A DNA stretch of 64,000 nt from assembly GCF_002197845.1 (NCBI RefSeq), contig NZ_NIDE01000014.1, forward strand, positions 248,001 through 312,000. The letters run 5' to 3'. This document shows positions 61,127 to 64,000 of this stretch, in pieces. The position numbers and the translations under genes are program-made. Each line of letters starts with the position of its first letter. The first letter of the stretch is position 1. The stretch comes from Fimbriiglobus ruber. GTDB lineage: Bacteria > Planctomycetota > Planctomycetia > Gemmatales > Gemmataceae. A model generated the notes under the pieces. The model was not told the DNA's origin and did no database searches. It saw only the letters and a list, made by a program, of their open reading frames with translations.

Positions 61127-62584
61127 GCCGCCAGGTCCAATAGCGGCTCGGCGGCGGCCTGGATTTCCGCCTCGGTCATGCCCGGCCGCAGAGCCGCTCG
61201 AATCTCTTTCCCCTGTAATTCCCGCCGCCATCCCCGCCGCTTGTCGGCGTGGCTCGGTCGCCGGGCGGCGTCGTCCCACGGGGCCGTCGCCCGGTGCCCG
61301 ACGAGTGCGTCCGGGGTCGCGTTCCACGCCCATGCTTCGGTCATCACGAACGTCCACAGGCAGACATGGAACGCCCCGACGTTGGCGGGCAATCGCCGGA
61401 CTTGTTGCTGGCCCGCTCCGACCACGTGCTTGAGGTCGCGGAACGTGGTCTCCAGGGTGAACCGGCCAGCTACCCGCGTCAGGATGTCGGCCACGGTGGC
61501 CGCCGGGTCGGTGCAGAAGTACGCCCGCCACCCGGTCGGCTCGTCGACCCGGACGACCCGGATGGCCCCGCCGGCCGGCCGCCACGTGGCGACGAACGTC
61601 TTGTACCGCTTGACCGTGGCCTTCCCGTACAGGTCGAACGTCCCGGTCGACCACCCGCCCTTCTGACCGGCCCGCTCGGCCAGGGACATCCGCCGGTCGC
61701 CGGAGATCCGTCGCCGCCCCCGCGGGCCCGGCCGCCGCGGACCGGGTTCCGTCCACAGGCCCGCGTCCTTCCGCAGGCGGCTGACGACCCGCACCCCGAG
61801 GGCGTTCACCGGCGTCAGGAACGGGGCCGTGGCGTACGCCCCGTCGGCCACCACCCACAGGGCTTTGCCCCACGACGCGAGGCACGACACCGCCCACCGG
61901 ACGAGTTCGACGGCCCTCGCGTGCGTGGTCCGGAAGGCCGGCCGGTCGGCCGCCGGAAGGCCCGCCACGTCCTTCGCCCGGACGTACAACCGGGCGAGGA
62001 CCGGGAGGGCCGTGGTCCCCCACGTCGGGTGCGTCACGAGCAACCCGAGGGCGACCCACACGTGCCCGTACACGTACGCCGACCCGGCCGGTCCGGGGGT
62101 CGGGTTGTGATGCCCCCCCGCGCCCTGGACGTGCGGCCCGTACCGCGCGGTCGGGGTGTCATCGCGAGCCAGCGTCCGGTGCTCGTCGGCGGCCACCAGG
62201 GGCTGGACGACCGCGCTCACCAACCGGGTCGCGCACGCGTCCGTCCGCCGGCCGCCGGCCGCCACGGTCGTGTCACACGACCGGAACTGGTCACCCAACC
62301 CGGCCGCCCGAATCCCCCCGGTGACCGTCCGCCGACTCCGAGCCAGAACCGCCCCGACGAGCAACCGGGCCCGTCGGGCGCCGGAACGGCGGTCGAGAGC
62401 GGTTCCCACGCGGGAAAACCAGTGGACGGTGGGAGGGGCGATCTGCGACGATGTCATGGCCGAGTCCGTTCGGGCGTGGGTTGGTGTGGTAACCCCCATC
62501 GGCCCGGACGGGCCGGCATTCTGTCCACCCGAACTCGCTACCACACGCCGTCACACGATTTCGCGGAAAGTACAGCAAGGAGTG
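61083..62584. mobile_element. IS4/IS701-like insertion sequence, ends tentative
   Basis: The left side contains CTTTCCGCGAA(T)TCGT within about 61101-61118, and the right side contains the complement within 62556-62573, with CACTCC at 61083 and GGAGTG at 62584 as possible outer ends. The ends are imperfect and no target duplication is seen, so boundaries are approximate. The element encodes one transposase (61123-62457, minus) and abuts a second transposase gene at 62591. Confidence 0.6.
61123..62457 (-). CDS. DDE transposase, IS4/IS701-like
   Basis: A 444-residue transposase from ATG 62457 (MTSSQIAPPTVHWFSRVG). Motifs: LARDDTPTARYGPHVQGAG (first Asp), LWVVADGAYA (second Asp), and FTLETTFRDLKHVVG (Glu, the YREK-like region). 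The GAGGHHNPTPGPAGSAYVYGHVWVALG segment is typical of this group. The frame is complete, although LARDDTP is more polar than the usual hydrophobic-DD. Members act by cut-and-paste transposition. It converges on the truncated 60452 gene and is divergent from the second transposase at 62591. Confidence 0.88.
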   Translation of the reverse strand: MTSSQIAPPTVHWFSRVGTALDRRSGARRARLLVGAVLARSRRTVTGGIRAAGLGDQFRSCDTTVAAGGRRTDACATRLVSAVVQPLVAADEHRTLARDDTPTARYGPHVQGAGGHHNPTPGPAGSAYVYGHVWVALGLLVTHPTWGTTALPVLARLYVRAKDVAGLPAADRPAFRTTHARAVELVRWAVSCLASWGKALWVVADGAYATAPFLTPVNALGVRVVSRLRKDAGLWTEPGPRRPGPRGRRRISGDRRMSLAERAGQKGGWSTGTFDLYGKATVKRYKTFVATWRPAGGAIRVVRVDEPTGWRAYFCTDPAATVADILTRVAGRFTLETTFRDLKHVVGAGQQQVRRLPANVGAFHVCLWTFVMTEAWAWNATPDALVGHRATAPWDDAARRPSHADKRRGWRRELQGKEIRAALRPGMTEAEIQAAAEPLLDLAA

Positions 62585-62590
62585 TGACCC

Positions 62591-64000
62591 ATGGTCAAGA
62601 CCGCGAAGTCGGGCGAGCCGACGATCACCCGCCACCTGACCCCGGAGCGGACCGACTGCCCCCACTGCGGGGGGCCGATGCGGGCCGACGACGCGAACCC
62701 GCGGACGGTCCACACGCTGGCCGGGATCACCCGTCTGCACCTGACCGTCCGCCGGTGCCACCAGTACGGGTGTGTGGCCCGCCGCCGGCCGTACCGGCCC
62801 GAGGCCGGAGGCGCCAGTGTCCTCCCCCGGCACGAGTTCGGGCTCGACGTGATCGCCCTCATCGGGGCTCTCCGGTACACCGAACACCGGTCGATCCCCG
62901 AGATCCGAGCCCACCTGGTCGGCCGCGGGGTGACGATCGCCGAGCGGACGGTCACCAACCTGCTCGACCGGTATGACGAGTTGCTGGCTGTGGCTCTGGC
63001 CGACGACCGCCGACTCCGGACCCTCCTGGGTCGCCAGGGGCGGGTTCTCCTCGGGGTGGACGGATGGCAACCCGATGTCGGGCACGAGGTCCTGTGGGTC
63101 ATCCGGGATTGCTTGTCGGGCGAGATCCTGTTGGCCGAGAGCCTCCTGTCGGCCCGCCATCAGGATCTCGGGGAACTCCTGGCGGCGGTGAAGGCGGCGT
63201 GTCCGGTCCCGGTCGCCGGGATCGTGTCGGATGGCCAGGCCTCGATCCGCAAGGCGGTGGCCGCCGTGTTCCCGGACACGCCCTACCAACGGTGCCCGTT
63301 CCACTTCCTGCGGGAGGCGGCCCGCCCGATCTACGAGGCCGACCGGCATGCCAAGAAGGAACTCCAGAAGACGGTCCGAGGTGTTCGCGGGATCGAGCGG
63401 ACGGCCGAGGGGCGGACAGACCCCGCGGCCGACGTGATCCGGGGGTATTGCTCGGCCGTCCGGAGTGCCCTGACGGATGATGGCCGGCCGCCCGTGGAGG
63501 CGTCCGGCCTCCGACTCCACGATCGCCTGACGGCGATCCACGAGAGCCTCGGCCGGGCCGAGGAAAAAGGGGGGTTCCGACCGAACTCCGGAAGCGGAAA
63601 GGCATCCTCGACCGGGGGGTTGGAAGCGACCCTCGACCTGTGGCTCCCCGTTCGGACGGCGTTCGCCTGGGTCCATCAGGCGGCCCACATCCTGGGATTG
63701 GAGGCCCCCCCCGGGACCGTCATCCGGGCGAAGTTGGGGGGCCTCCTGGGGGCCATGCGGCGACACCGGAAGGCGGCCGGTGAACGGGCCAAGGGGGTCG
63801 ATCACTTCGTGAAAGTGAGCCGACGTTATTGGCCCGGGCTGTTCGCGTGTTACGACACCCCGGACCTGCCGCGGACGAACAACGACCTGGAACAGGCGTT
63901 CGGGAGCCACCGGTACCACGAGCGGCGGGCGACCGGCCGGAAGGGAGCGTCGCCGGCATTGGTCCTGCGGGGTTCGGCCCGGTTGGTGGCCGGATTGGCG
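62591..64000 (+). CDS. Transposase with N-terminal zinc ribbon (partial at window end)
   Basis: An open frame of 470 codons from ATG 62591 (MVKTAKSGEPTITRHLTPERTDCPHCGG), still open at the window end. AAGGAG lies 8 bases upstream, in the same bases that form the end of the neighbouring IS element. A CPHCGG..C zinc ribbon comes first, followed by HEFGLDVIALIGALRYTEHRSIPEI (helix-turn-helix-like). DDE candidates are LLGVDGWQPD, IVSDGQASIRKAV and TNNDLEQAFGSHRYHERRATG. The last motif is the common end of several transposase families. Family name not fixed. Probably part of a second mobile element overlapping or next to the first. Confidence 0.85.
   Translation, partial: MVKTAKSGEPTITRHLTPERTDCPHCGGPMRADDANPRTVHTLAGITRLHLTVRRCHQYGCVARRRPYRPEAGGASVLPRHEFGLDVIALIGALRYTEHRSIPEIRAHLVGRGVTIAERTVTNLLDRYDELLAVALADDRRLRTLLGRQGRVLLGVDGWQPDVGHEVLWVIRDCLSGEILLAESLLSARHQDLGELLAAVKAACPVPVAGIVSDGQASIRKAVAAVFPDTPYQRCPFHFLREAARPIYEADRHAKKELQKTVRGVRGIERTAEGRTDPAADVIRGYCSAVRSALTDDGRPPVEASGLRLHDRLTAIHESLGRAEEKGGFRPNSGSGKASSTGGLEATLDLWLPVRTAFAWVHQAAHILGLEAPPGTVIRAKLGGLLGAMRRHRKAAGERAKGVDHFVKVSRRYWPGLFACYDTPDLPRTNNDLEQAFGSHRYHERRATGRKGASPALVLRGSARLVAGLA

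Noticed and set aside
62291-63919. A 542-codon minus-strand frame
   Set aside because: Antisense to the partial transposase at 62591, whose DDE motifs are clear.

Overview
The window looks like chromosomal DNA of a planctomycete of the Gemmataceae type (Gemmata/Fimbriiglobus-like). The reasons are very high GC, three DUF1501 proteins with twin-arginine-type leaders, a DUF1559 prepilin-like protein followed by a small lipoprotein, 24-residue leucine-rich repeats, giant STAND/WD40 proteins, WD40 proteins with a HEAT-like tail, DUF4058, and many small secreted proteins of unknown role. The taxonomic call is inference from gene content; no rRNA or tRNA gene was recognised.

Layout. 1-4.8 kb: a partial secreted protein, an SRPBCC protein, a secreted LRR protein, a metallophosphoesterase followed by an isoprenoid-synthase-like protein, a tandem repeat and a small unknown protein. 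4.8-7.9 kb: two divergent DUF1501 genes. 7.9-10.1 kb: a two-gene ATPase + HNH nuclease unit resembling the Septu (PtuA/PtuB) anti-phage system. 10.2-16.5 kb: an acyltransferase, a zinc-ribbon membrane protein, a family 2 glycosyltransferase, a 161-bp MITE and alaS. 16.6-18.5 kb: a complete IS66-type element with an 8-bp target duplication. 18.7-25.2 kb: DUF3309, an esterase, DUF1501, a lipoprotein candidate, NADP-isocitrate dehydrogenase, a secreted protein and a decayed second copy of the icd 3' end. 25.6-30 kb: a 1450-residue DUF4062-STAND-WD40 protein. 30-39 kb: a secreted protein, glgX, two tandem paralogous membrane proteins, a cysteine dioxygenase-flavoprotein fusion, and a trans-sulfuration PLP enzyme. 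39-44.6 kb: small proteins, DUF1559 plus lipoprotein, queA, a REP-like cluster with a second MITE, and a secreted protein. 44.6-46.2 kb: an ISKra4-type element with a frameshifted transposase. 46.3-53.3 kb: a zinc-ribbon acyl-carrier-like protein, DUF4058, GNAT, a hydrolase with a stop in its signal peptide, DsrE-like, and a run of VOC/YCII/secreted genes. 53.5-55.4 kb: three accessory genes, including HEPN-like and possible nuclease proteins. 55.5-60.2 kb: a truncated paralogue joined to the tandem repeat, its full-length WD40 parent, and glcF. 60.4-64 kb: a gene cut by a transposon, then two adjacent transposase genes, the second leaving the window.

The most informative structures are non-coding. 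Two copies of a 161-bp element with about 21-bp terminal inverted repeats both carry perfect 8-bp target duplications, and both sit in the centre of a palindromic hairpin repeat. A separate ~60-bp repeat occurs as a pair with ~80-bp period at two loci 51 kb apart, and one pair lies at the breakpoint of a truncated gene duplication. Mobile elements and possible defence genes (PtuAB-like, STAND, HEPN/nuclease) are interleaved with housekeeping genes (alaS, icd, queA, glgX, glcF).
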